A DNA stretch of 64,000 nt from the NCBI GenBank assembly GCA_963819845.1, contig CAWFXQ010000008.1, positions 310,001 to 374,000 of the forward strand, written 5' to 3'. The position numbers were made by a program, and so were the translations under genes. The stretch's first letter is position 1. Each line of letters starts with the position of its first letter. The stretch is from DATAGF01 sp963819845 (GTDB lineage Bacteria; Actinomycetota; Thermoleophilia; Miltoncostaeales; Miltoncostaeaceae). This document shows positions 26,879-38,801 of this stretch, piece after piece. Below the pieces are notes generated by a model. The model was not told where the DNA came from and searched no databases. It saw nothing but the letters and a program-made list of their open reading frames with translations.

Positions 26879-28927
26879 TCAGCCCAGGTCGGCCGCGGTC
26901 AGGGTGGCGGGCTTCAGGTCGGCCCCCGACAGCCCGGTCTCCAGGCGCCGGATGAGGGCGTTGGCGTTGCGCACCCCGGCCTGGGCGATGCGCTGGTTGA
27001 TCCTGAGCTGCTCGGTGGAGAGCGTGACGCTGCCGGGGTCGGGCGGGTTCTTGCGGGGCGGGATGACGGTCCGGGTGGCGGGCGGCTCGGGGGCCGGGAC
27101 CCTGGCGACGATCTGGAGCCGGTTGAACAGCTTACCCTGGATGACCTGGCCGGCCTGCACGTCCCCGCCGGTGAGGCCGGCTTCGAGACGGTTGGTGATG
27201 CCCGTCGCCCGGCGGATGGCGGCCTGGTCGATGCGCTGGTTGATCAGGAGCTGCTCGGCCGAGAGCGTGATCGGGTCGCCCTGCCCGGTCCGGCCGGGAT
27301 CGACGATCGCCGCTGGGTCGGCCGGGGCGACGGGGGCCAGCGAGGCCGCCGCCGGGGCGCTGGTGATGCCGGGCCCGAGCTGGGCCGGGCCGACCGAGTA
27401 GCCGCACAGGTCGCGGGCCTGCAGGCCGCCGTTCAGGCGGGCCTCCACGGCGTTGAGCCTCCGGATTGCAGCCTGGCTGATGCGCTGGTTGATGCGCAGC
27501 TGCTGGACGCTGAGCGTGAAGGTGGCCTCCTCGTCGGAGGGCGCGGGCGGCAGGGGCAGGTTCTTGCAGGCAGGGGTGGCGACCGGGGCGTCGCCCAGGA
27601 CGTCGCGGCGGTAGACGTACTGCTCGCCGGCGACCGTGCCCGCCGCCAGGTTGGTCGCCAGGGACACCATCGCGACGTAGCGCCCGTCCGCCGAGATCGC
27701 GGGCTCGATCGTGCTCTGGTTGGCCGGCGCGCCGGCCGCGCCGGACGCGCGGCTCACGAGCGTCGTGGTCGCGTTGAGGGCGTCGCGCACGAAGACGTTC
27801 TCGAACCCGTCGCCGTCCTCCGCCGAGAGGTTGTTCGCATCTGAGCTGAAGGCCACCCGCGCGTTGTCCGAGACGACGGCCAGGAAGGAGTCGGCGTCCC
27901 CGCCGGCCCCGCCGGCGCCGTTGGCGCGGCTCACCAGCGCCGTGGTCGACTCGTCGAGGTCGCGAAGGAGGACGTTGCGGACCCCGTTGTCGTCATCGGT
28001 CGCCACGTTGTTGGCCTCTGAGACGAAGGTCACGTAGCGGCCCGAGGGCGACATCTCGGGCTCGGTCGAGTCGCCGTTGGCGCGTGCGCCGGCGACCCCC
28101 GTCGCGCGGCTGACGAGCGTTGTCGTCCCGGAGGCGAGGTCGCGCACGAAGATGTTCTGGAAGGCGTCGCCGTCCTCGGTCGAGAGGTTGTCGGCGCCCG
28201 ATTGGAACGCCACGCGCGCCCCGCTCGCGGAGATGTACGGGAAGGACGAGTTGTCGTCGGCAGCCGCGCCGCCGAGGCCGGGCGCGCGGCTCACCAGCCT
28301 CGTCGTGTTGGCGACCAGGTCGCGCACGAAGATGTTGGTGAAGGCGTCGTCGGCGGCTGGCGCCAGGTTGTCGGCGTCCGACTGGAAGACGACGTAGCGG
28401 CCGTCGGCCGAGATGTCCGGTCGCTCGGAATCATCGTCCGCCGCGGCGCCGCCCGCCCCCGATGCACGGCTCACCAGGGTGGTCGTCCCGGCGACGAGGT
28501 CGCGCACGAAGACGTTCAGGGCGCCGATGTCGTCCTCGGCCGAGAGGTTGTCGGCCGAGGACGAGAACGCCACGAAGCGGCCGTCGCCGGAGATCGAGGG
28601 GGTCCTCGACTCGCCGTCCGCGGGTGCGCCCGACGCCCCGGTGGCGCGGCTCGCCAGCGTTGTCGTGTCGGCGACGGCGTCGCGGACGAAGATGTTGACC
28701 CCGGGGGTGGTCCCGGCCACGAGGTTGGTCGCCGACGAGTTGAACGCGATCCGGTCGCCGCTCGCCGAGCTGGACGCGACGAACGAGCTGAAGTCGGCGG
28801 GGGCCCCGGCGGGCCCGTCGGCCCGCGAGATGAGGATCACGTCGTCCACCGCGCCGACGGCCGGCGCCGCCGCCGCGGCCGGGGCGGCCGCGCAGACCGC
28901 CAGGGCGATGAGGAGGCGCCTGCGCAC
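26879..28927 (-). CDS. Secreted seven-blade propeller protein with INQRI repeats, copy 2
   Basis: A 682-residue paralogue with its own signal peptide (VRRRLLIALAVCAAAPAAAA) and the mature start near GAVDDVILISRA. It has the same seven blades; blade 3 reads NLAPAADDAF and blade 5 NVLLRDLDES. The C-terminal domain is almost identical to copy 1 and carries one Cys pair shared by all copies (PACKNLPLPP and RDLCGYSVG), a candidate disulfide bridging propeller and tail. GTG start, 11 bases after copy 3. Confidence 0.85.
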   Translation of the reverse strand: MRRRLLIALAVCAAAPAAAAAPAVGAVDDVILISRADGPAGAPADFSSFVASSSASGDRIAFNSSATNLVAGTTPGVNIFVRDAVADTTTLASRATGASGAPADGESRTPSISGDGRFVAFSSSADNLSAEDDIGALNVFVRDLVAGTTTLVSRASGAGGAAADDDSERPDISADGRYVVFQSDADNLAPAADDAFTNIFVRDLVANTTRLVSRAPGLGGAAADDNSSFPYISASGARVAFQSGADNLSTEDGDAFQNIFVRDLASGTTTLVSRATGVAGARANGDSTEPEMSPSGRYVTFVSEANNVATDDDNGVRNVLLRDLDESTTALVSRANGAGGAGGDADSFLAVVSDNARVAFSSDANNLSAEDGDGFENVFVRDALNATTTLVSRASGAAGAPANQSTIEPAISADGRYVAMVSLATNLAAGTVAGEQYVYRRDVLGDAPVATPACKNLPLPPAPSDEEATFTLSVQQLRINQRISQAAIRRLNAVEARLNGGLQARDLCGYSVGPAQLGPGITSAPAAASLAPVAPADPAAIVDPGRTGQGDPITLSAEQLLINQRIDQAAIRRATGITNRLEAGLTGGDVQAGQVIQGKLFNRLQIVARVPAPEPPATRTVIPPRKNPPDPGSVTLSTEQLRINQRIAQAGVRNANALIRRLETGLSGADLKPATLTAADLG

Positions 28928-28938
28928 GGTGCGCCGCC

Positions 28939-30998
28939 TCAGCCCAGGTCGGTCGCGGTCAGGGTCGCGGCGCGCAGGTCGGCGCCGGCCAGGCCGGTCT
29001 CCAGGCGCCGGATCAGGGCGTTGGCGTCGCGCACGGCCGCCTGGGAGATGCGCTGGTTGATCTTGAGCTGGCCCACGGTGAGGGTGACGCTGCCCGGGTC
29101 GGGCGGGTTCTTGCGGGGCGGGATCACGGTCTTGGAGGCCGGCGGCTCGGGGCCGGCGAGCTTGGCGAGGATCTGGAGGCGGTCGTAGAGCTTGCCCTGG
29201 GTCGACCTGGGCGGCCCGCACGTCGCCGCCGGTGAGGCCGGCCTCGAGGCGGTTGGTGATGCCGGTGGCCCGGCGGATGGCGGCCTGGTCGATGCGCTGG
29301 TTGATCAGCAGCTGGGCTGGCGCTGAGGGTCAGGGGGTCGCCCTGGCCGCTGCGGCCCGGGTCGACGATCGGGGCCGGGTCGGCCGGGGCGACGGGGGCC
29401 AGCGAGGCCGCCGCCGGGGCGCTGGTGATGCCGGGCCCCAGCTGGGCCGGGCCGACCGAGTAGCCGCACAGGTCGCGGGACTGCAGGCCGCCGTTCAGGC
29501 GCGCCTCGACCGCGTTCAGGCGCCGGATGGCGGCCTGGCTGATGCGCTGGTTGATGCGCAGCTGGGTGACCGACAGCGTGAAGGTGACATCGTCCTTGTC
29601 GGGCGGGGTGGGCGGCAGGGGCAGGTTCTTGCAGGCCGGGGTGGCCACCGGCGTGTCGCCCAGGACGTCGCGGCGGTAGATGTTGCGCAGGCCGGGGACG
29701 GTGCCGGCGAGGAGGTTGGTGGCCAGCGACTGGAAGGCCACGTAGCGCCCGTCCCGCGAGGTCGTGGGGAAGGCGACCCGTCGTTGGCGGGGGCGCCGGC
29801 GGGGCCGGGCGCCCGGCTGACGAGCGTCGTCGTGCCGCCCGGCACGTCGCGCACGAAGACGTTCGTGACCGCGTTGTTGTCCTCCGCCGAGAGGTTGTCG
29901 GCGCCCGAGGTGAACGCCACGCGGGCGTTGTCGGCGACGACGGGGTCGAACGAGCTGGCGTCGGCGCCCGCGCCGCCCGGCCCCGTGCGCGCGGCTCGCC
30001 AGCGCCGTCGTCGACTCGTCGAGGTCGCGCAGGAAGATGTTCGTGACGCCGTCGTTGTCGTCGCCCACCAGGTTGTCGCCCCGGCCCTGGAAGACGACGT
30101 AGCGCCCCGAGGGCGAGATCTCGGCGCGGTCGGAGCTGTCGTTGGCGGGAGCGCCGCCGGCCCCCGTCGCCCGGCTCACGAGCGTGTTCGATCCCGAGAC
30201 GCGCTCGCGGACGATGATGTCCTGCACGGCGTCGTCGTCGTCGGCCACGAGGTTGTCGGCCACCGACTGGAAGACGATGCGTGTGGCGTCGTCCGAGATC
30301 GCCGGGCGGCGGGAGTCGTCGTCGCCGCCGGGGCCCCCCGCGCCCGGGGACCTGCTGACGAGCCGGGTCGTGTTGGCGACCAGGTCGCGCACGAAGATGT
30401 TCGCGAACGCGGGGTTGGCTGCCGGCGCCAGGTTGTTCGGCGTCGGACTCGAAGACCACGTAGCGGCCGTCGCCCGAGATGTCCGGGTCGGTGGAGTCGT
30501 CGTTCGCCCCGGCGCCCCCCGCTCCCGAGTCGCGGCTCACCAGCGTGGTCGTGTCGGCCACCAGGTCGCGCACGAAGATGTTCGAGACCGTGTCGTCGTC
30601 CTCGGTGGAGAGGTTGTCGGCGTCCGACGACGAAGACCACGAAGCGGCCGTCGCCGGAGAGCGCCGGGCCGCTCGAGATCGCGTTCCCCCCGGCGCCGCC
30701 CGGCCCCGAGGCCCGGCTCGCGAGGATCGTGGTGCCCGCAGCCGCGTCGCGCACGAAGACATCGCGGACCGCGTCGTCGTCCTCGGTCGAGAGGTTGTCG
30801 GCGTCAGCTGTCGAAGGCGACGCGCTGGCCGTTCGCCGAGGTCGAGGGGGTGACCGCGTCGTTGTCGACCGGCGCGCCGCCGCCGCCGGTGGCCCGCGAG
30901 ATCAGGTCGAGGTCGTCCACCGCGGCCATCGCGGGCGCGGCGAGGCCGGCGGCCGCGACGCCGGCGAGCGCCAGGCCGAGGAGCGGCCGGCGCCTCAC
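28939..30998 (-). pseudogene. Copy 3 of the propeller array, multiple frameshifts
   Basis: The full architecture of the other copies can be traced from the GTG at 30998 (VRRRPLLGLALAGVAA) to ATDLG at 28939, but the reading changes frame about seven times. Breaks are near 30810, 30630, 30435, 29990, 29780, 29320 and 29205. Each is a one- or two-base indel; no in-frame stops or large deletions are seen. Many are insertions outside homopolymers, for example an extra G in GTCGACCTGGG near 29202. Either the gene is decaying, or reads from the near-identical copies were mixed in assembly. The intact length and lack of nonsense changes favour recent decay or error. Confidence 0.7.
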
Positions 30999-33061
30999 CC
31001 CAGGTCGGTCGCGGTCAGGGTCGCCGCGCGCAGGTCGGTGCCCGACAGGCCGGTCTCCAGGCGCCGGATCAGGGCGTTGGCGTTCCGCACGCCGGCCTGG
31101 CTGATGCGCTGGTTGATCTTCAGCTGCTCGGTGCTGAGGGTGACGCTGTCGGGGTCGGGCGGGTTCTGGCGGGGCGGGATGGTGGTCTCGCTGGCCGGCG
31201 GCTCGGCCGTGGGGGTCTTGGTGACGATCTGGAGGCGGTTGAAGAGCTTGCCCTGGGTCACCTGGGCGGCCTGGACGTCACCGCCGGTCAGCCCTGCCTC
31301 GAGGCGGTTGGTGATGCCCGTGGCCCGGCGGATGGCCGCCTGGTCGATGCGCTGGTTGATCAGCAGCTGCTCGGCGCTCAGGGTCAGGGGATCGCCCTGG
31401 CCGCTGCGGCCGGGGTTGACGATCGGCGCAGGGTCGGCCGGGGCCGCCGGAGCGAGCGAGGCCGCCGCCGGGGCGCTGGTGATCCCGGGCCCCAGCTGGG
31501 GCGGGCCGATCGAGTAGCCGCACAGGTCGCGGCCGGCCAGGCCGCCGTTGAGGCGGGCCTCGACCGCGTTCAGGCGCCGGATCGCGGCCTGGCTGATGCG
31601 CTGGTTGATCTGCAGCTGCTGAACCGTGAGCGTGAAGGTGACGTCGTCCTTGGCCGGCGGCGAGGGCGGCAGCGGCAGGATCTTGCAGACCGGCGTGGCG
31701 ATCGGCGTGTCGCCGAGCACGTCGCGGCGGTAGATGTTGCGCACGCCCGCGATGGTCCCGGCCGTGAGGTTCGTCCCGAGCGACTGGAAGGCGACGTAGC
31801 GCCCGTCCTGCGAGGTCGACGGAAGGAAGGACCCGTTGTTGGCCGCGGCTCCGGCCGCGCCCTGTGCCCGGCTCACCAGCTCGGTCGAGTTGGCGATCGC
31901 GTCGCGCACGAAGACGTTGGTGAACGCGTCGTTGTCGTCGGCCGACAGGTTGTTCGCGCTGGATGAGAAGGCCACGCGGGCGTTGTCCGCGACGGAGGCG
32001 GTGAAGGACGTGGCGTCGCCGCCCGCTCCGCCGGGGCCGCTCGCGCGGCTGACGAGCGCCGTCGTGGCGTCGTCGAGGTCGCGCAGGAAGATGTTGAGGA
32101 CGGCGTTGTTGTCGTCGGCCGACAGGTTGTTGGCCCCGGACTGGAAGCTCACGTAGCGGCCGGACGGCGAGATGTCGGCGTTGGCCGAGTTGTCGCCGCC
32201 GGGGGCTCCGCCGGGCCCCGTCGCACGGCTGACGAGGGCGTTGGAGCCGGCGTCGATGTCCCGGACGAAGACGTTCACGACGGCGTTGTTGTCCTCGTTG
32301 GAGAGGTTGTTGGCGCCGCTCTGGAAGGCCACGCGGTTACCGTCGCCGGAGATCGCCGGGATCACGGAGTTGTCGTTCGCCCCGGCGCCCCCCGCGCCCG
32401 GCGCCCGGCTGACCAGCGTCGTCGTGTTGGCGACCAGGTCGCGGACGAAGATGTTCGTGAAGCCGTTGTTGTCCTCGGTCGAGAGGTTGTCGGCGGTCGA
32501 CGAGAAGACGACGAAGCGCCCGTCGTCTGACACGTCCGGGTCGTTCGAGGCGGTGTCCGCCGCGGCGCCCCCGGGGCCCGAGGCGCGACTCACGAGGGTC
32601 GTCGTCCCCGCGACGAGATCGCGCACGAAGATGTTGCGGGCGGCGTTGATGTCCTCCGCCGAGAGGTTGTCGGCGTCCGACTCGAAGGCCACGAAGCGCC
32701 CGTCGCCGGAGATCGCCGGGTCCCGCGAGGCCCCGTCGCCGCCGACCCCGGCGGCCCCCGTCGCGCGGCTGGCGAAGGTGGTCACGTTCGTCGCCGCGTC
32801 GCGCACGAAGACGTTCGTGAAGCCGTTGTTGTCCTCGGTCGAGATGTTGTCGGCGTCGGTGTCGAAGGCGACCTGGTCGCCGCTCGCCGAGCTGGAGGAG
32901 GTGACCGCGTTCGCGTCGACGGCCGCCCCGGCCGGCCCGGTGGCCCGCGAGATGAGGACGACGTCGTCCTTGGCGGCGAGCGCCGGCGCGGCGAGCACGG
33001 CGGCCGTCGCCGCGCTCAGGGCCAGCGCCAGCACCGCCGAGCGGCGCGGTCGGGGAATCAT
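30995..33061 (-). CDS. Secreted seven-blade propeller protein with INQRI repeats, copy 4 (first in transcript)
   Basis: A 688-residue paralogue starting at ATG 33061, with signal peptide MIPRPRRSAVLALALSAATA and mature start near LAAKDDVVL. Its blade loops are Asn-rich (EDNNGFTN, DDNNAVLN) where the others are Asp-rich (EDDDG), so loop chemistry differs between copies. The same three C-terminal repeats follow. Its stop overlaps the copy 3 start by four bases. As the first gene, its upstream region (33062-33160) should hold the promoter of the whole array; I see no clear -35/-10 pair there. Confidence 0.87.
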   Translation of the reverse strand: MIPRPRRSAVLALALSAATAAVLAAPALAAKDDVVLISRATGPAGAAVDANAVTSSSSASGDQVAFDTDADNISTEDNNGFTNVFVRDAATNVTTFASRATGAAGVGGDGASRDPAISGDGRFVAFESDADNLSAEDINAARNIFVRDLVAGTTTLVSRASGPGGAAADTASNDPDVSDDGRFVVFSSTADNLSTEDNNGFTNIFVRDLVANTTTLVSRAPGAGGAGANDNSVIPAISGDGNRVAFQSGANNLSNEDNNAVVNVFVRDIDAGSNALVSRATGPGGAPGGDNSANADISPSGRYVSFQSGANNLSADDNNAVLNIFLRDLDDATTALVSRASGPGGAGGDATSFTASVADNARVAFSSSANNLSADDNDAFTNVFVRDAIANSTELVSRAQGAAGAAANNGSFLPSTSQDGRYVAFQSLGTNLTAGTIAGVRNIYRRDVLGDTPIATPVCKILPLPPSPPAKDDVTFTLTVQQLQINQRISQAAIRRLNAVEARLNGGLAGRDLCGYSIGPPQLGPGITSAPAAASLAPAAPADPAPIVNPGRSGQGDPLTLSAEQLLINQRIDQAAIRRATGITNRLEAGLTGGDVQAAQVTQGKLFNRLQIVTKTPTAEPPASETTIPPRQNPPDPDSVTLSTEQLKINQRISQAGVRNANALIRRLETGLSGTDLRAATLTATDLG

Positions 33062-33180
33062 CCGAAGTCGGCCAACTCGGACCTCCAGGGGGCCGGGATC
33101 CCTGTGGCGCCGCACCCTAACGGCGTGGCGACGGCCGGGCAACCGCTCCGGCGGCCCCGGTGGGGCACTACCATCCACGG

Positions 33181-34047
33181 ATGGGCCACCTCCCGCACCT
33201 GACCCCGTGGGATCTCGGCCTGATCCTGCGGCTCGCCGGGCTCCCCGAGATGGAGCCCGGCGAGGCGGCCGCCGCGCTGCGCCGGCGCCCCGAGCTCATC
33301 GACGAGGCGCTCGCGTCGCCCGCGGCCGCCGAGCTGCTGCTGCGGCCGGCGGCCGGCGACCCGGCGCGGGACGCCGTGGTGAGGGCGTCGCCTTTTATGG
33401 TCTTCGCGGTCGCCGTCGAGCGGGTCGCCGCCGAGCTGCGCGAGGCGACCCACGTGCCCGAGTGGGTCGGGCCGCGGCGGCGGCTGCCGCTCCTCGGGGG
33501 CGACGATCTGCGCGAGCTGCTCGCCGACCGCGACCGGCGGGTGTTCCTCGCGGCGCTGCTGGCCTCGTACACCCGCGTCGCCAGCGGCACCGTCTGGCGC
33601 GAGACGCCGCGCGGCTGGCGGCGCCAGCGCTTCAGCGAGCTGGACCCGGTGCGCCTCGCGTCGACGCTCGACGCCCTCCCCGAGTCGCGCCATCCCGCCG
33701 TCCACCGCAGGCTCGGCGACCTCTCGCTGTTCATGGCGGGAGTCTTCCCCGACCACACGGCCTCTCGGGCGTTCCGGCCGGTCGACCTCCAGCGGCTCGG
33801 GCGGGCCGCCGCCGTGGGCGAGCCGGCCGGCGAGGTGCTGGGCGAGGCCCTCGAGACCCGCGGCGGGGTCGGGCTGCTGGACCATCTCGGGACCCGCTGG
33901 TACCTCCTGGCCGCCCGCGCCGGGGCGCCCCCGGCGCGGCTGCTTGAGGCCATCGCCGAGCGCTTCGTCGAGGCCCGCCGGGCGCTCAACGTGCTGGCCG
34001 ACCGCCACCTGTTCCCCTCGGCCCGGGAGTGGTTCCCCGCCCCCTGA
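33181..34047 (+). CDS. Hypothetical protein between the propeller array and treS
   Basis: A 288-residue soluble, mainly helical, Arg/Leu/Ala-rich protein starting MGHLPHLTPWDLGLIL. It contains a conserved-looking PFMVFAVAVERVAAEL helix, a central VFLAALLASYTRVASG and a C-terminal FVEARRALNVLADRHLF. No signal peptide or catalytic motif is evident. An in-frame GTG at 33160 is an alternative start. It is divergent from the array and convergent with treS-mak. I do not recognise the family. Confidence 0.75.
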   Translation: MGHLPHLTPWDLGLILRLAGLPEMEPGEAAAALRRRPELIDEALASPAAAELLLRPAAGDPARDAVVRASPFMVFAVAVERVAAELREATHVPEWVGPRRRLPLLGGDDLRELLADRDRRVFLAALLASYTRVASGTVWRETPRGWRRQRFSELDPVRLASTLDALPESRHPAVHRRLGDLSLFMAGVFPDHTASRAFRPVDLQRLGRAAAVGEPAGEVLGEALETRGGVGLLDHLGTRWYLLAARAGAPPARLLEAIAERFVEARRALNVLADRHLFPSAREWFPAP

Positions 34048-34057
34048 GGGCGCCGGC

Positions 34058-37420
<3,363 letters not shown>

Positions 37421-37438
37421 CGGGCGGATGCTACGCAG

Positions 37439-38737
37439 CTAGGGCAGTGATGCGCGCCGGGTCGCGGCCACGAGGCGTACGCGCCCGGCGAACGCCACCC
37501 CGGCCGGAGGCAGGGCGACCCACGCCGCCGTGATCACCCCGCCGGTGCCGATCGCGAGCGCCGGCTCGACGCGCGAGCCAGACCCCGTCGAGACGGCCTC
37601 GACCGGGCCCAGGGGACCTCCACGAGGCACGCGCCGGGCCCGGATGTCGGCGCCCGAGCGCAGGGGATGCGACCACGCCACCAACGCGTCGCCCGACTGG
37701 CCCATGGCCAGCGCCGGCGCGCCGACGTTGCGCGCGGGGTCAGCGATGCGGCTCACCCGCCACGGGCGGGCGGGGTTGCCGCGCCAGGCGACCCGCAGCG
37801 CGAGGGGGGCGGGGCCCTGGCGCCAGGCGACCGCCGCGGTCTGGCCGAGGAAGTCCATCGCCACCGCCGGCCGGTCCTTGGCCACGAGCGGTCCCGGCGG
37901 GGCGACGCCCTCCGGGGCCGACCAGGCGCCGGCCGGGTCGAGGATCGCGATGGTCGGCGCGTCCTCGAGCCAGCCCACGATCGCGCCGCGAATGCCCCCC
38001 ATTGCCACGCTGGGGCCGCGGGCCGGCGCGGCGCCGGAGAGGCGCTGCGGGGGCCGCCACCCCGCAGCGGGATCGCGCAGCGCCGCCCACACGGCCCCCT
38101 CGCGTCCGACCCAGGCGACGACGGCGCGGCCGTCGGGCGCGACCGCCAACCGGGGATCCGTCGCGCCCGTCGCCAGTGTGACCGGCGCCGAGAAACCCGG
38201 CGCGCCCGGCGCGCGGTCCGCCGCCACCAGCGCCAGGCTCGCCGACGGCGGGTCGGGCTGGAGCCACACGGCGACCGCTGCCCCGTCCTCGTCGACGCCG
38301 AGCGACAGCCGCTCCGCGAGGCCCGTCGCCGGCAGCGGCACGAACGGGCTCGCGGGTCCGGACGGCGGCAGGGTCGCCGCGACGGGCAGCCCGGAGTTCC
38401 CGGTTCGCCACCCGACGGTCGCGATGCCGCTCCGGGCCACGCCCAGGGCCGCCGGGCCGGCCGGGCCGGAGAACCGGTCGATCGCGACAGTGCGGCCGAA
38501 CGGGGTCGCCGGCCGGGCCCGGCGCGCCGCCTCCACGACCTGGCTGCCGCCGGGATCGAGCGAGCGCACCCACGCGACCGCGACGGCGCCCGTGCGCCCG
38601 ACGGCGATCGCCGGCCCCGCCGGCCGGACCCCGGTCGGCGACGAGAGCGCGACCGGCGACGACCAAGGGCCCGGCGCGGCAGCCGCGGGCCCGGCGGCCA
38701 GCAGCGTCGCGGCGAGCGCGGTGGCCAGGACTCTCAT
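37439..38737 (-). CDS. Secreted propeller-like repeat protein
   Basis: A 432-residue exported protein with a clean Sec signal (MRVLATALAATLLAAGPAAA). The rest is a series of about 45-residue repeats with strands such as VAVAWVRSLD, AAVAVWLQ and ALVAWSHPL, and PxxAxxxxGxAVVAW patterns, suggesting a beta-propeller. It has no anchor and no catalytic motif. It is not close in sequence to the four-copy array. It starts 64 bases from the divergent hflX and follows no operon partner. Confidence 0.75.
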   Translation of the reverse strand: MRVLATALAATLLAAGPAAAAPGPWSSPVALSSPTGVRPAGPAIAVGRTGAVAVAWVRSLDPGGSQVVEAARRARPATPFGRTVAIDRFSGPAGPAALGVARSGIATVGWRTGNSGLPVAATLPPSGPASPFVPLPATGLAERLSLGVDEDGAAVAVWLQPDPPSASLALVAADRAPGAPGFSAPVTLATGATDPRLAVAPDGRAVVAWVGREGAVWAALRDPAAGWRPPQRLSGAAPARGPSVAMGGIRGAIVGWLEDAPTIAILDPAGAWSAPEGVAPPGPLVAKDRPAVAMDFLGQTAAVAWRQGPAPLALRVAWRGNPARPWRVSRIADPARNVGAPALAMGQSGDALVAWSHPLRSGADIRARRVPRGGPLGPVEAVSTGSGSRVEPALAIGTGGVITAAWVALPPAGVAFAGRVRLVAATRRASLP

Positions 38738-38801
38738 CCGCGCGAGCCTATGGCACCCGCCCGCCTGCGCACGCCGGCCCGGTTCCGGGCATCATTGACC
38801 G

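Larger units (their letters stand above)
24817..33061 (-). repeat. Four-copy tandem gene array (period about 2.05 kb)
   Basis: Four head-to-tail paralogues fill this interval on the minus strand, with spacings of -3, 11 and 11 bases. Each copy has a signal peptide, seven blade-like repeats of about 57 residues and a three-unit C-terminal repeat domain. Corresponding blades are more alike between copies than neighbouring blades are within a copy (blade 5 always FLRDLD or LLRDLD, blade 7 always YRRDVLGD or FRRDVLGD). The blades therefore existed before the whole gene was duplicated. Confidence 0.9.

Noticed and set aside
28939..30998. Several short separate genes in the third array copy
   Set aside because: The pieces join in order into one protein collinear with its paralogues.
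25600..32950. Regularly spaced repeats of about 180 bases, considered as CRISPR or satellite DNA
   Set aside because: The period matches the blade repeats of the encoded propeller proteins and varies at synonymous sites.
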